Origin: Flavobacterium hydatis
GTDB taxonomy: Bacteria; Bacteroidota; Bacteroidia; Flavobacteriales; Flavobacteriaceae
DNA length: 64,000 bases
Assembly (NCBI RefSeq): GCF_000737695.1
Contig: NZ_JPRM01000017.1
Location: forward strand, 1 to 64,000
Direction: 5' to 3'
Each line of letters opens with the position of its first letter. The stretch's first letter is position 1. Below, piece after piece: positions 45,629 through 54,018 of this stretch. A program made the position numbers and the translations under genes. The notes under the pieces were generated by a model. The model had not been told where the DNA came from and did no database searches. It was given only the letters and a program-made list of their open reading frames with translations.

Positions 45629-46873
45629 CTATTCGTAGCGTAAAGCTTCGATCGGGTCAAGTTGCGAAGCTTTTATTGCTGGATATAATCCTGACACAAT
45701 GGCAACTACAAAGCTAGTACCGAAAGCAGCGAAAATTGCCATCCAAGGAATTACAAATACAAATTTCATTGCTGATGCAAACGCAAAACCAACTAGGATT
45801 CCTAGAATAATTCCGATTAAACCACCTAGTTGTCCTATAAGTAAGGTTTCGATAAAGAATTGTATGGCAACGGTTGACTTTTTTGCTCCCAGAGCTTTGC
45901 GAACTCCGATTTCGCGGGTACGCTCTGTTACCGATACGATCATGATATTCATTAAAGCAATCGATGAACCTAAAATAGTAATGATACTAATAGCCCATGC
46001 TGCTAAGCCAAGGTATTGTGTGATGCTGAGGATGCGATTGATAAGATCATCGCTTCGTACTACGCCAAAATTATTATCGCGTATTGGGCTTAATTTACGA
46101 ACACGACGCATAGTACTTGTTGCATTGTCGATAGCTTGATCCAGTAATTCTTTTTTGGAAACCATTACACTTATCGTGTAATTTATATTTGGTGCTGTAA
46201 ATAAGGAACGCGCTACTTGTATAGGAATTAATACTCGTAAATCCTGACTGTTCCCAAATGTAGATCCTTTTTCTTTTAGTACACCAATAACTTTAAATCG
46301 TGCGCCACGAATAGAAATGATTTTGTCGATTGGGTTTACATCTTTTAATAATCCTTTCATAAAATCGGAACCTAATATACATACATAAGTATTGTTCTCG
46401 ATATCAAACTGATTAAATGTTCTACCGATACTTGTTTCCAGACCTGAGTTACCAATAAAATGTTCGTCGACACCTAGAACTTTAATTTCGGGATCGGTTT
46501 TAGTGCCAAGGTATTTTACTTCGGCAGTAGATGTTGCTGTAAATGAAAGAGATGTTTCGGTAAAAGGATATTTGTATTTGTTCTTGAATGCTACGGCTTC
46601 GGGATAGGAAATAATAGGATTTATAACTTCTCTTTCGTTACCACCACGGTTTCGAACTTCGTTTTCGTATTGGTTTATATTAAAGGTATTTGCTCCCATA
46701 GAAGCAAAATCGTTAGAAATAGTGTTTTCTAATGCCGAAACCACGGTTAGTATCCCAACTAAAGCTGTGATGCCTATTGCAATAATTAATACGGTAAGAA
46801 TGGTACGTAATAATTGTGTTCGAATGGAACCAAATGCAATTCGAATATTTTCTTTGAATAATTTTAGCATCAT
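45629..46873 (-). CDS. MacB-like ABC transporter permease
   Basis: A 414-residue FtsX/MacB-type permease: an N-terminal TM helix (about 18-45), a large periplasmic MacB_PCD domain (about 50-240), then three C-terminal TM helices with the cytoplasmic motif [18 protein letters not shown] between helices 2 and 3. The C-terminus [13 protein letters not shown] is typical. Such permeases export lipoproteins, peptides or drugs with an ATPase partner. No ATPase or membrane-fusion gene is adjacent, so it is an orphan here. Start MLKLFKE (second Met) is equally likely. Confidence 0.9.
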   Translation of the reverse strand: MMLKLFKENIRIAFGSIRTQLLRTILTVLIIAIGITALVGILTVVSALENTISNDFASMGANTFNINQYENEVRNRGGNEREVINPIISYPEAVAFKNKYKYPFTETSLSFTATSTAEVKYLGTKTDPEIKVLGVDEHFIGNSGLETSIGRTFNQFDIENNTYVCILGSDFMKGLLKDVNPIDKIISIRGARFKVIGVLKEKGSTFGNSQDLRVLIPIQVARSLFTAPNINYTISVMVSKKELLDQAIDNATSTMRRVRKLSPIRDNNFGVVRSDDLINRILSITQYLGLAAWAISIITILGSSIALMNIMIVSVTERTREIGVRKALGAKKSTVAIQFFIETLLIGQLGGLIGIILGILVGFAFASAMKFVFVIPWMAIFAAFGTSFVVAIVSGLYPAIKASQLDPIEALRYE

Positions 46874-46965
46874 ACTAGTTTGTCACGAAAATACAATTTT
46901 TGTTACAAGTTTGTTTTAGAAGAGTCATTATTTATTTTAAAAAGTAAGATATTTGCACTCGATTA

Positions 46966-47020
46966 GAATTTAAGATTTCGAAAGCAAATCTAAAGTCTAA
47001 AATCAGAAATCTAAAATAGC
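46966..47020. repeat. Word-type spacer before hisS
   Basis: The 55 bp before hisS repeat AAATCTAAAG, TCTAAAATC and AAATCTAAAAT. The last word ends about 12 bp before the start codon. The words resemble those before the GNAT gene at 26122 and the permease at 52458. Confidence 0.5.
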
Positions 47021-47028
47021 AAAGAGAA

Positions 47029-48456
47029 ATGGCTTCTAAACCAAGTATTCCACAAGGAACAAGAGATTTTTCGCCTGCAGAGGTGTCAAAACGTCAATAT
47101 ATTATTCAAACCATAAAAAATAATTTTGAGAAGTTTGGTTTTCAACCGATTGAAACACCATCTTTTGAGAATTCTGAAACTTTAATGGGAAAATATGGTG
47201 AAGAAGGCGATCGTTTGATTTTTAAAATATTGAACTCTGGTAATTTTTTCTTCAATAAAAGTAAAATTGAATTACCAGAATCTATAGAATCTTTACAAGT
47301 TAATTCTGCTGAAAAAATTGATCTCAACGAAAGAATTGAGTTGAATAAATTTACAGGGAGAATTTCTGAGAAAGCATTGCGTTACGACTTAACAGTTCCG
47401 TTTGCAAGATATGTGGTACAACACCAAAACGAAATTGAATTTCCTTTTAAAAGATATCAAATTCAGCCAGTTTGGAGAGCTGACAGACCTCAAAGAGGAC
47501 GTTACAGAGAGTTTTTTCAATGTGATGCCGATGTGGTTGGTTCTAAATCATTATGGCAAGAAGTGGAGTTGGTACAATTATATGATACTGTTTTTACTTC
47601 TTTGGGTTTAAGTGGTGTGACTATAAAAATAAACAACCGAAAAATATTATCTGGAATTGCGGAGGTTATTGGTGCTTCGGATAAATTAATTGATTTTACG
47701 GTTGCATTAGATAAGCTTGATAAAATAGGCGAAGATGGTGTGAAAAAAGAAATGGTGGAGAAAGGAATTTCGGAAGAAGCGCTTGTAAAAGTGCAGCCAT
47801 TATTTAGTTTTACAGGAACAATTTCGGACAAAATTAATCAACTTTCAGATTTATTAGCTTCTTCTGAAGAGGGAATGAAAGGGGTAGAGGAGTTGCGTTT
47901 TATTTGTGACAATGTGTCTAATTTAGGATTGTCTACAGCAATTTTAGACTTGGATGTTACGCTTGCGCGTGGACTTAACTATTATACAGGAGCTATTTTT
48001 GAAGTAGGTGCGCCAAAAACTGTTGCCATGGGTTCTATCGGTGGTGGTGGAAGATATGACGATTTAACTGGTGTTTTTGGGTTAAAAAATATGAGTGGTG
48101 TTGGAATCTCTTTCGGGTTAGATCGTATTTATTTGGTGCTTGAGGAATTGCAATTGTTTCCAGAAACGGTTACGGCAACATCTAAAGCTTTGTTTATAAA
48201 CTACGGTGATAAAGAGGCGTTTTATGCGCTTAAAGCGATTCAGGAATTAAGAAAAGAAAATATTAAAGTGGAGTTGTATCCAGATAATGTAAAGGTAGGA
48301 AAGCAGTTTCAGCATGCTGATAAACGTATGATTCCTTTTGCTGTTATTGTTGGTGAGCAAGAAATAGAATCTAATACGTACTCGCTTAAGAACTTAGTGA
48401 CGGGCGAACAAGTTTCGGTTGATTTAGAAGGGTTGAAGAAAGCATTATTGGCGTAA
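47029..48456 (+). CDS. hisS: Histidyl-tRNA synthetase
   Basis: A 475-residue class II aminoacyl-tRNA synthetase. Motif 1 region [34 protein letters not shown] and motif 2 [30 protein letters not shown], the histidine-specific [14 protein letters not shown], motif 3 GGGGRYDDL and [11 protein letters not shown], then the C-terminal anticodon-binding domain (about 380-475). Slightly longer than the E. coli protein (424). It is monocistronic and followed by a 540 bp repeat-rich spacer. Confidence 0.97.
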   Translation: MASKPSIPQGTRDFSPAEVSKRQYIIQTIKNNFEKFGFQPIETPSFENSETLMGKYGEEGDRLIFKILNSGNFFFNKSKIELPESIESLQVNSAEKIDLNERIELNKFTGRISEKALRYDLTVPFARYVVQHQNEIEFPFKRYQIQPVWRADRPQRGRYREFFQCDADVVGSKSLWQEVELVQLYDTVFTSLGLSGVTIKINNRKILSGIAEVIGASDKLIDFTVALDKLDKIGEDGVKKEMVEKGISEEALVKVQPLFSFTGTISDKINQLSDLLASSEEGMKGVEELRFICDNVSNLGLSTAILDLDVTLARGLNYYTGAIFEVGAPKTVAMGSIGGGGRYDDLTGVFGLKNMSGVGISFGLDRIYLVLEELQLFPETVTATSKALFINYGDKEAFYALKAIQELRKENIKVELYPDNVKVGKQFQHADKRMIPFAVIVGEQEIESNTYSLKNLVTGEQVSVDLEGLKKALLA

Positions 48457-48462
48457 TAATTT

Positions 48463-48600
48463 AACCGCAAAGTGAGCTAAGATTTAATTTTACTCACGCA
48501 TAGAAAACACAAAGTTTGCAAAGCTAGATCAACACAAAGCTTTGTGAACTTTGTGTTTTTATAAAACCATACTTTTAAAATCTTGGTGATCTTTGCGGTT
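48463..48600. repeat. Palindromic repeat family 3, full copy
   Basis: A 138 bp nested imperfect palindrome. Outer arms AACCGCAAAG (48463) / CTTTGCGGTT (48591); next arms AAGATTT (48479) / AAATCTT (48578), each set apart by 6 bp on both sides; inner arms AAAACACAAAGTT (48504) / AACTTTGTGTTTT (48547); central CACAAAGCTTTGTG palindrome. It is the same size class and layout as family 1. Confidence 0.75.
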
Positions 48601-48641
48601 ATTTCATAAAGAGATTAAGCTTTTTTTAGATTGTCTATAGA

Positions 48642-48726
48642 GGAACGCGGATTAAGCGGATTCGCTATCGCGAAAACACGGATTAAACGGATTTTTATTT
48701 TTGTAAATCCGTATCATCCGCGTTCC
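48642..48726. repeat. GGAACGCGGAT inverted repeat
   Basis: An 85 bp element with ends GGAACGCGGAT / ATCCGCGTTCC. Inside are GATTAAGCGGATT, GATTAAACGGATTT and AAATCCGTATC, plus a CGCTATCGCG dyad. It replaces the left arm of the second family 3 copy, as if inserted there. Confidence 0.7.
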
Positions 48727-48736
48727 TTTCGGATAT

Positions 48737-48834
48737 AAAATACAAAGTTCGCAAAGCTAGATGAACACAAAGCTTTGTGAACTTTGTGTTTTTATAAAAC
48801 TATACTTTTAAAATCTTGGTGAATCTTTGTGGTT
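48737..48834. repeat. Palindromic repeat family 3, truncated copy
   Basis: A 98 bp direct copy of 48504-48600, differing at only a few bases (for example CTTTGTGGTT in place of CTTTGCGGTT). The AACCGCAAAG left arm is missing; the GGAACGCGGAT inverted repeat ends 10 bp before it. Confidence 0.7.
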
Positions 48835-48997
48835 ATTTCGCAAAGTTTTTGTTTTGATTAAAGAATACGGAATTCACAAAGTTCTGGAGGTGATTGTGTT
48901 AGTGAATTGTTGAGGTTTATTAGCTTAAATCTTTTCAAATTTGCATGAAATAATTGGTGGAAAAGAAAAAAAAGCCTTTAATTTGCGGCCTTAAGTT

Positions 48998-49068
48998 ACG
49001 GGCGTAGTTCAAGGGTAGAATAGCGGTCTCCAAAACCGTTGATGGGGGTTCGAATCCCTCCGCCCGTG
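48998..49068 (+). tRNA. tRNA-Trp (CCA)
   Basis: A 71-base cloverleaf. The acceptor stem ACGGGCG pairs perfectly with CGCCCGT, the discriminator is G, and the T arm contains GGTTCGAATCC. The anticodon loop CTCCAAA gives anticodon CCA (49030-49032). The 3' CCA is not encoded. It is followed by a strong terminator and is not linked to rRNA or other tRNAs. Confidence 0.95.
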
Positions 49069-49140
49069 CAAAAACAAATTAAATAACAACTGTTATTAAT
49101 TATTTATCACAAGCTTTCGTTAGGAAAAGCAAAAAGCATA

Positions 49141-49175
49141 AAAAAAAGCTTCGTCTATCAGGCGAAGCTTTTTTT
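49141..49175 (+). terminator. Terminator after tRNA-Trp
   Basis: A 13 bp perfect stem AAAAAAAGCTTCG / CGAAGCTTTTTTT with a 9-base loop. It is 72 bp after the tRNA. Confidence 0.85.
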
Positions 49176-49390
49176 AATATAAGGTAAAGTTGAATTAATA
49201 ATTTATTATAAAGCCGAAGCTAACCTTAAATTCAATTTGTGATAGGTAATAATTAATTTGTAATTACCTCAAATGTATTTATTCTAAATCGCAATTATCT
49301 TAAAATTATACTAATTTTTTTGAGGATATGATGGTTTTAGATACATTGGCTGAATACTTAATAGTGTGAAAATTTATCGAAAGGTGACAA

Positions 49391-49423
49391 TTTGACATTT
49401 TATAAGGTTTGGCAGTACTTTTG
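49391..49423 (+). promoter_or_regulatory. Promoter of grpE-dnaJ
   Basis: TTTGACA at 49391 and TACTTTTG at 49416-49423, with 21 bp between TTTG and the -7 box. It is the best full match to the Bacteroidetes vegetative promoter in the window. The -7 box ends 23 bp before the ATG. Confidence 0.7.
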
Positions 49424-49446
49424 CAATCCATAGAAAAGAATAAAAA

Positions 49447-50025
49447 ATGAAGTTTAAGAATATTTTTAAAAATAAAAGTAATATGACTACGGAAAATACA
49501 GAAATCGATCAAGAAATAGATGACGTAACGTTAGAGAATAATGCCAATGGCGAACAGATTATTATTGAGGAATTAAGTGTAGAAGAACAGCTAGCTCAAG
49601 ATTTAGCAAAAGAAAAAGATAAATTCTTGCGTTTGTTTGCTGAATTTGAAAATTACAAAAAAAGAACTTCAAAAGAAAGAATAGATTTGTTTAAAACTGC
49701 TAATCAAGAGGTATTATTGGCAATGCTTCCTGTATTAGATGATTTTGACAGAGCAATGGTTGAAATCAACAAATCTGAGGATGAAACATTGACTAAAGGA
49801 GTTGAGTTAATTCATGAGAAACTAAAAAGCACATTAGTAGCTAAAGGTTTAGAGCAAATTGAAGTAAGAGCAGGGGATGCATTTAATGCTGATTACGCTG
49901 AAGCGATTACTCAAATTCCAGCACCTTCGGATAAATTGAAGGGTAAAATCGTTGATGTTATAGAAAAAGGATACAAATTAGGAGACAAAATTATTCGTTT
50001 TCCTAAAGTTGTGGTTGGAAACTAA
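49447..50025 (+). CDS. grpE: Nucleotide exchange factor GrpE
   Basis: A 192-residue GrpE that exchanges nucleotide on DnaK. A disordered acidic N-terminus (about 1-50) leads into a long coiled coil (EEQLAQDLAKEKDKFLRLFAEFENYKKRTSKERIDL), then the beta-wing domain with DDFDRAM and EVRAGDAFNADYAEAI, ending KLGDKIIRFPKVVV. MTTENTE (49483) is an alternative start. It is followed by dnaJ, with a hairpin between; dnaK is not in the window. Confidence 0.94.
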   Translation: MKFKNIFKNKSNMTTENTEIDQEIDDVTLENNANGEQIIIEELSVEEQLAQDLAKEKDKFLRLFAEFENYKKRTSKERIDLFKTANQEVLLAMLPVLDDFDRAMVEINKSEDETLTKGVELIHEKLKSTLVAKGLEQIEVRAGDAFNADYAEAITQIPAPSDKLKGKIVDVIEKGYKLGDKIIRFPKVVVGN

Positions 50026-50045
50026 AATAACAAATTATAACTCCC

Positions 50046-50107
50046 AAACCCCAAATAAATAGTTTTGAATCTTCAGAATTGAGTTATTTATTGGGTTTTG
50101 TTTTTTT
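50046..50107 (+). terminator. Hairpin between grpE and dnaJ
   Basis: Arms AAACCC-CA-AATAAAT and ATTTATT-GGGTTT with a 23-base loop, then T-rich sequence. It overlaps the dnaJ leader (ATG 50123) and could attenuate rather than fully terminate. Confidence 0.6.
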
Positions 50108-50122
50108 GGAATTTAAACAATT

Positions 50123-51238
50123 ATGAAAAAAGATTTTTACGAAATATTAGGCATTTCAAAAAATGCGGATGCTGCCGAGATTAAAAAAGCGTACCGTAAA
50201 TGTGCGTTAAAATATCATCCGGATAAAAATCCAGACGACAAACAGGCAGAAGAGAACTTCAAATTGGCTGCAGAAGCATATGAAGTTTTAAGCGACCCTA
50301 ATAAAAAAGCCAAATACGATCAATACGGTCACCAAGCCTTTGATGGTTCAGGTGGTTTTGGAGGTGGTGGTCATGGTGGCATGAATATGGATGACATATT
50401 CAGTCAGTTTGGCGACATCTTCGGAGGCGGATTTGGTGGTTTCGGAGGCGGTGGAGGCGGAGGCCCTCGTCGTACTAAAGGAAGTAATCTTAGAATTAAA
50501 GTAAAATTAACTTTAGAAGAGATTGCAAATGGTGTTGAGAAAAAAGTAAAAGTAAAACGTAAGGTTCAAGCCAAAGGGGTTACTTATAAAACATGTTCTA
50601 CATGTAATGGTCAAGGGCAGGTAATGCGTGTGACTAATACTATTTTAGGTAGAATGCAATCAGCTTCGACTTGTCCAACTTGTGGAGGTTCTGGTCAGAT
50701 TTTAGATAAAAAACCTAGCAATGCAGATTCGCAAGGAATGGTTCAGGAAGATGAAACTGTATCAATCAAAATTCCTGCGGGAGTTGTTGATGGTATGCAG
50801 CTTAAAGTTTCTGGCAAAGGAAACGATGCTCCAGGAAACAGCGTTCCAGGTGATTTAATTGTTGCAATTGAAGAACTTGAACACGAATTCTTGAAACGTG
50901 AAGGCGAAAATTTACATTACGATTTATATATAAGTTTTCCAGAAGCTGTTTTAGGTATCTCTAAAGATATTGAAGCAATTAACGGGAAAGTGAGAATTAA
51001 ATTAGAAGAAGGAATTCAATCTGGAAAAATCTTAAGATTAAAAGGAAAAGGAATTCCAAGTATCAATGGATACGGAAATGGAGATTTATTGGTTCATGTA
51101 AATGTTTGGACACCAAAAACATTAAGCAAAGATCAGAAGCAATTCTTTGAAAATGCTTTAACAGATGACCATTTTATTCCGAGTCCAGAGAAAACAGATA
51201 AGTCATTTTTTGAAAAAGTAAAAGATATGTTTTCATAA
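50123..51238 (+). CDS. dnaJ: Chaperone DnaJ with half zinc finger
   Basis: A 371-residue type I J-protein. The J domain (1-70) has HPD at 32-34, followed by a Gly/Phe-rich region (about 75-118). The zinc region holds only two CXXCXGXG motifs, CSTCNGQG (Cys158, Cys161) and CPTCGGSG (Cys184, Cys187), instead of four. Zinc centre I (motifs 1 and 4) is absent and the remaining pair can bind one zinc. The C-terminal substrate-binding domain is complete. The reading frame is intact, so this is a family variant, not damage. Confidence 0.94.
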   Translation: MKKDFYEILGISKNADAAEIKKAYRKCALKYHPDKNPDDKQAEENFKLAAEAYEVLSDPNKKAKYDQYGHQAFDGSGGFGGGGHGGMNMDDIFSQFGDIFGGGFGGFGGGGGGGPRRTKGSNLRIKVKLTLEEIANGVEKKVKVKRKVQAKGVTYKTCSTCNGQGQVMRVTNTILGRMQSASTCPTCGGSGQILDKKPSNADSQGMVQEDETVSIKIPAGVVDGMQLKVSGKGNDAPGNSVPGDLIVAIEELEHEFLKREGENLHYDLYISFPEAVLGISKDIEAINGKVRIKLEEGIQSGKILRLKGKGIPSINGYGNGDLLVHVNVWTPKTLSKDQKQFFENALTDDHFIPSPEKTDKSFFEKVKDMFS

Positions 51239-51277
51239 ACACATCTTATCTTTTGTAAAACGTTACAATTAATTTAT

Positions 51278-51317
51278 AAACCCATCTTAAATTTATTTTA
51301 GGATGGGTTTTTTTTGT
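51278..51317 (+). terminator. Terminator after dnaJ
   Basis: A stem AAACCCATC / GATGGGTTT, extended by TTAAA / TTTA, followed by a T run. Confidence 0.8.
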
Positions 51318-51415
51318 AACAATATGAAGTTTTCGCTACTAATTATTTACTTTTACACACGCTAAACCAAAAAGGTTAAGTAGTCAAGTAGACGTAGTAA
51401 ACCCAAATAAAAAGC

Positions 51416-52336
51416 ATGAGCAACTTACTCGAAGTACATAATGTCGTAAAACAATACGGTGATTATGTTGCGCTTAACGAAGTTTCATTAAATGTCCCAA
51501 AAGGCAGTATTTACGGATTATTAGGTCCTAATGGAGCGGGAAAAACATCACTAATAAGAATTATAAATCAGATTACTTATCCAGATAGTGGAAAAGTAAT
51601 TCTAGATGGTGAGAAATTACAGCCTAAACACGTACAACATATCGGATACCTTCCTGAAGAAAGAGGATTGTATAGTTCTATGAAAGTAGGAGAGCAATGC
51701 TTGTATCTGGCTCAGATGAAAGGATTGTCTAAAGCCGAAGCTAAGAAACAATTAGATTATTGGTTTGATAGATTAGAAATTCAAGGTTGGTGGAACAAGA
51801 AAGTCCAGGAATTATCAAAAGGAATGGCGCAGAAAATTCAGTTTGTGGTTTGTGTATTGCATAAACCAAAATTATTGATTTTTGATGAGCCTTTTTCTGG
51901 ATTTGATCCAGTTAATGCCAATGTCATAAAAGATGAAATTTTGGCATTAAAAGAACAAGGTTCGACTATTATTTTTTCGACACATCGTATGGAAAGTGTT
52001 GAAGAACTTTGTGATCATATAGCTTTGATTCATAAATCGAATAAACTGATAGAAGGAAAACTGATTGATGTAAAAAGACAATTTAAAACAAATAGTTTTG
52101 AAGTTGGAATATTAACCAATAACATCGAAGGATTAATGTATGATATCTCACAAAAATTTACCGTTTTGCCTGCTCATTTTAAATCATTGGGTGACGAATT
52201 AAAACTGGAAATTCAGATAGGAAATGCAACTCCAAATGATTTATTGAATGTATTAACACAACGCGGACAAGTGACTCATTTTGTTGAGAAAATTCCAAGT
52301 GTAAACGATATTTTTATTCAAACAGTAACCTCTTAG
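51416..52336 (+). CDS. ABC transporter ATP-binding protein, NatA-like
   Basis: A 306-residue ABC ATPase of the NatA/DrrA class. Walker A is GLLGPNGAGKTS (about 34-45), signature LSKGMAQKIQ, Walker B LLIFDEPFSGFDP, then a C-terminal DUF4162-type extension (about 215-306). It pairs with the NatB-like permease immediately downstream. Such systems export sodium, drugs or other small solutes; the substrate is not determinable. Confidence 0.93.
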   Translation: MSNLLEVHNVVKQYGDYVALNEVSLNVPKGSIYGLLGPNGAGKTSLIRIINQITYPDSGKVILDGEKLQPKHVQHIGYLPEERGLYSSMKVGEQCLYLAQMKGLSKAEAKKQLDYWFDRLEIQGWWNKKVQELSKGMAQKIQFVVCVLHKPKLLIFDEPFSGFDPVNANVIKDEILALKEQGSTIIFSTHRMESVEELCDHIALIHKSNKLIEGKLIDVKRQFKTNSFEVGILTNNIEGLMYDISQKFTVLPAHFKSLGDELKLEIQIGNATPNDLLNVLTQRGQVTHFVEKIPSVNDIFIQTVTS

Positions 52337-52455
52337 ATCATTAGACTACTTAGATTTTAGACTGAATTTAAGAGTCAAAAATGTAATTCTAAGAAGTCTA
52401 AGAAAGTCTAAAATCTAAGCAAGTCTAAGCAGTCTAATAATCTAGTAATCTATAT
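52335..52455. repeat. Word-type spacer between ABC ATPase and permease genes
   Basis: The whole 121 bp gap is built from (A)GTCTAA, CTTAGA and ATTAGACT words. A 15 bp perfect inverted repeat, CTTAGATTTTAGACT (52349) / AGTCTAAAATCTAAG (52405), anchors it. It ends 2 bp before the permease ATG, so it would form structure in the transcript between two subunits of one transporter. Confidence 0.65.
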
Positions 52456-52457
52456 AA

Positions 52458-53774
52458 ATGAGTATTATATCATTAATTATAAAAAGAGAATTTATTTCTA
52501 AAGTCCGTAATAAGTCTTTTATCGTAATGACTTTTTTAAGTCCGTTATTGTTTGTTGCAATAGCTGCTTTTATCGGATATTTAAGTTCTATGAAAGCCGA
52601 TACAAAACGTATTGCAATTTATGATGAAACAGGTTTGTTTGCTTCGGAATTTACCAAGCAAAATGCAAAAAATGTCGAGTTCAGGTATCTTGATTTATCC
52701 AAAATGCCTTTGCAATCGCTAAAAGATAGTATTGCTAAAGAGAGTTTAGATGGATTACTTCTGATTCCTAAAACGGGTAAAATAAAAGATTTAGAAAGTA
52801 AAATTGAGTTTATATCAAATAATAGTCCAAGTATTTCTTTTATTGAAAATACACAAAATACAATCGCCGACGAGATTACAAGACTTAATTTTCAAGAAGC
52901 AAATTTAGATACATTAGCGATAAAAAATGCTCAGGCAAAAGTAAATATTCATCTCGCAAAAGCTTCGGGAGAAGAGAGTTTAAAAGGACTTAACGAGATA
53001 AAAATCGCAATTGGAGGTTCTTTTGGTTACTTAATAATGATGTTTATCGTTATTTACGGTAATATGGTTATGCGTAGTGTAATCGAGGAAAAAACGAATC
53101 GAATCATCGAAATTATTATCTCATCGGTAAAACCTTTTCAGTTAATGATGGGTAAGATAATCGGAACTTCATTGGCTGGATTATTACAATTCTTAATTTG
53201 GGCAGTAATAGGTTTTGCTTTAATGTTTGCAGCATCGGCATTTTTTGGTGTAAATGTTGGTCCAACCGCTAAGGTTCCGCCAGAGTTAATGCATGCAGCA
53301 CAAAAGGAACTTCTTGGAACGGCACAAATGTATATCAATGAATTATGGAATTTACCAATTGCAAGTATCCTGATTGGATTTGTGGTTTATTTCATAGGTG
53401 GATATTTCTTATATAGTTCATTTTATGCGGCTATTGGTGCAGCGGTAGATAACCAGACTGATTCACAACAATTTCTTTTGCCTATTATTATGCCATTGAT
53501 TTTGAGTGTTTACATAGGTTTTTTTACTGTTGTAAATGATCCACACGGAACAATTGCAGTAGTGTTTTCTATGATTCCACTAACATCACCAATCGTTATG
53601 TTAATGCGACTTCCGTTTGGAGTGCCTTGGTGGCAAATACTTATTTCCGTAACTTTATTGTTTGCTTCGTTTTTTGCAGTAGTTTGGTTTGCTGCCAAAA
53701 TTTATCGTGTAGGTATATTAATGTACGGTAAGAAACCAACATGGAAGGAATTATATAGATGGCTTAAATATTAA
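52458..53774 (+). CDS. ABC transporter permease, NatB-like
   Basis: A 438-residue ABC-2 type permease. One N-terminal TM helix (about 20-45), a periplasmic domain of about 130 residues, then five or more TM helices from about residue 185. IGGSFGYLIMMFIVIYGNMVMRSVIEEKTNRIIEIIISS contains the ABC-2 coupling-helix region. It is the partner of the upstream ATPase. The spacer between them is a self-complementary word repeat. Confidence 0.92.
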   Translation: MSIISLIIKREFISKVRNKSFIVMTFLSPLLFVAIAAFIGYLSSMKADTKRIAIYDETGLFASEFTKQNAKNVEFRYLDLSKMPLQSLKDSIAKESLDGLLLIPKTGKIKDLESKIEFISNNSPSISFIENTQNTIADEITRLNFQEANLDTLAIKNAQAKVNIHLAKASGEESLKGLNEIKIAIGGSFGYLIMMFIVIYGNMVMRSVIEEKTNRIIEIIISSVKPFQLMMGKIIGTSLAGLLQFLIWAVIGFALMFAASAFFGVNVGPTAKVPPELMHAAQKELLGTAQMYINELWNLPIASILIGFVVYFIGGYFLYSSFYAAIGAAVDNQTDSQQFLLPIIMPLILSVYIGFFTVVNDPHGTIAVVFSMIPLTSPIVMLMRLPFGVPWWQILISVTLLFASFFAVVWFAAKIYRVGILMYGKKPTWKELYRWLKY

Positions 53775-53780
53775 TTTTTT

Positions 53781-54015
53781 AAGCTGCTAAGGTTCTAAGA
53801 TGCAGAGTCGCTAAGTTTTTAGCTTCTTAAAGAAATAACCTAGAACCTCAAAAAAAGATACAGAGTGACAAAGGGGCAAAGGTTTTAGACTTTGTGCCTT
53901 TGTTTTTTTTTAATCTTGTTGTTAATACTAAAATAATAATAAAGCTGTGGGGTTATAAAGCGACAAAGATTTTAAACTTTGTACCTTTGCGCCTTTGCAA
54001 CTTAGAACCTCAAAA
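53781..54015. repeat. Word-type repeat cluster before the sigma-54 activator gene
   Basis: The 240 bp spacer reiterates CTAAG, CAAAG and CCTTTG words. A hairpin pairs CAAAGGGGCAAAG (53869) with CTTTGTGCCTTTG (53890). A second set, ACTTTGTACCTTTGCG, lies near 53976. The 17-mer AACCTAGAACCTCAAAA at 53837 recurs with one change at 53999-54015, where it abuts the start codon of the next gene. Confidence 0.65.
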
Positions 54016-54018
54016 GAA

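Larger units (their letters stand above)
48457..48997. other. Nested repeat spacer between hisS and tRNA-Trp
   Basis: A 541 bp spacer with no ORF. It contains two direct copies of a palindromic element (family 3) and, between them, a separate inverted repeat. The last 150 bp before the tRNA show no further structure that I recognise. Confidence 0.65.
49069..49446. other. Intergenic gap between tRNA-Trp and grpE
   Basis: A 378 bp spacer. It contains the terminator at 49141 and the grpE promoter at 49391. In between is plain AT-rich sequence. No CIRCE element is seen. Confidence 0.5.

Noticed and set aside
48463..48845. CRISPR-like array in the hisS to tRNA spacer
   Set aside because: There are only two long direct copies, internally palindromic, with no regular short spacers and no cas genes.
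49069..49446. CIRCE heat-shock operator before grpE
   Set aside because: No TTAGCACTC / GAGTGCTAA pair is present; the promoter seen is of the ordinary vegetative type.
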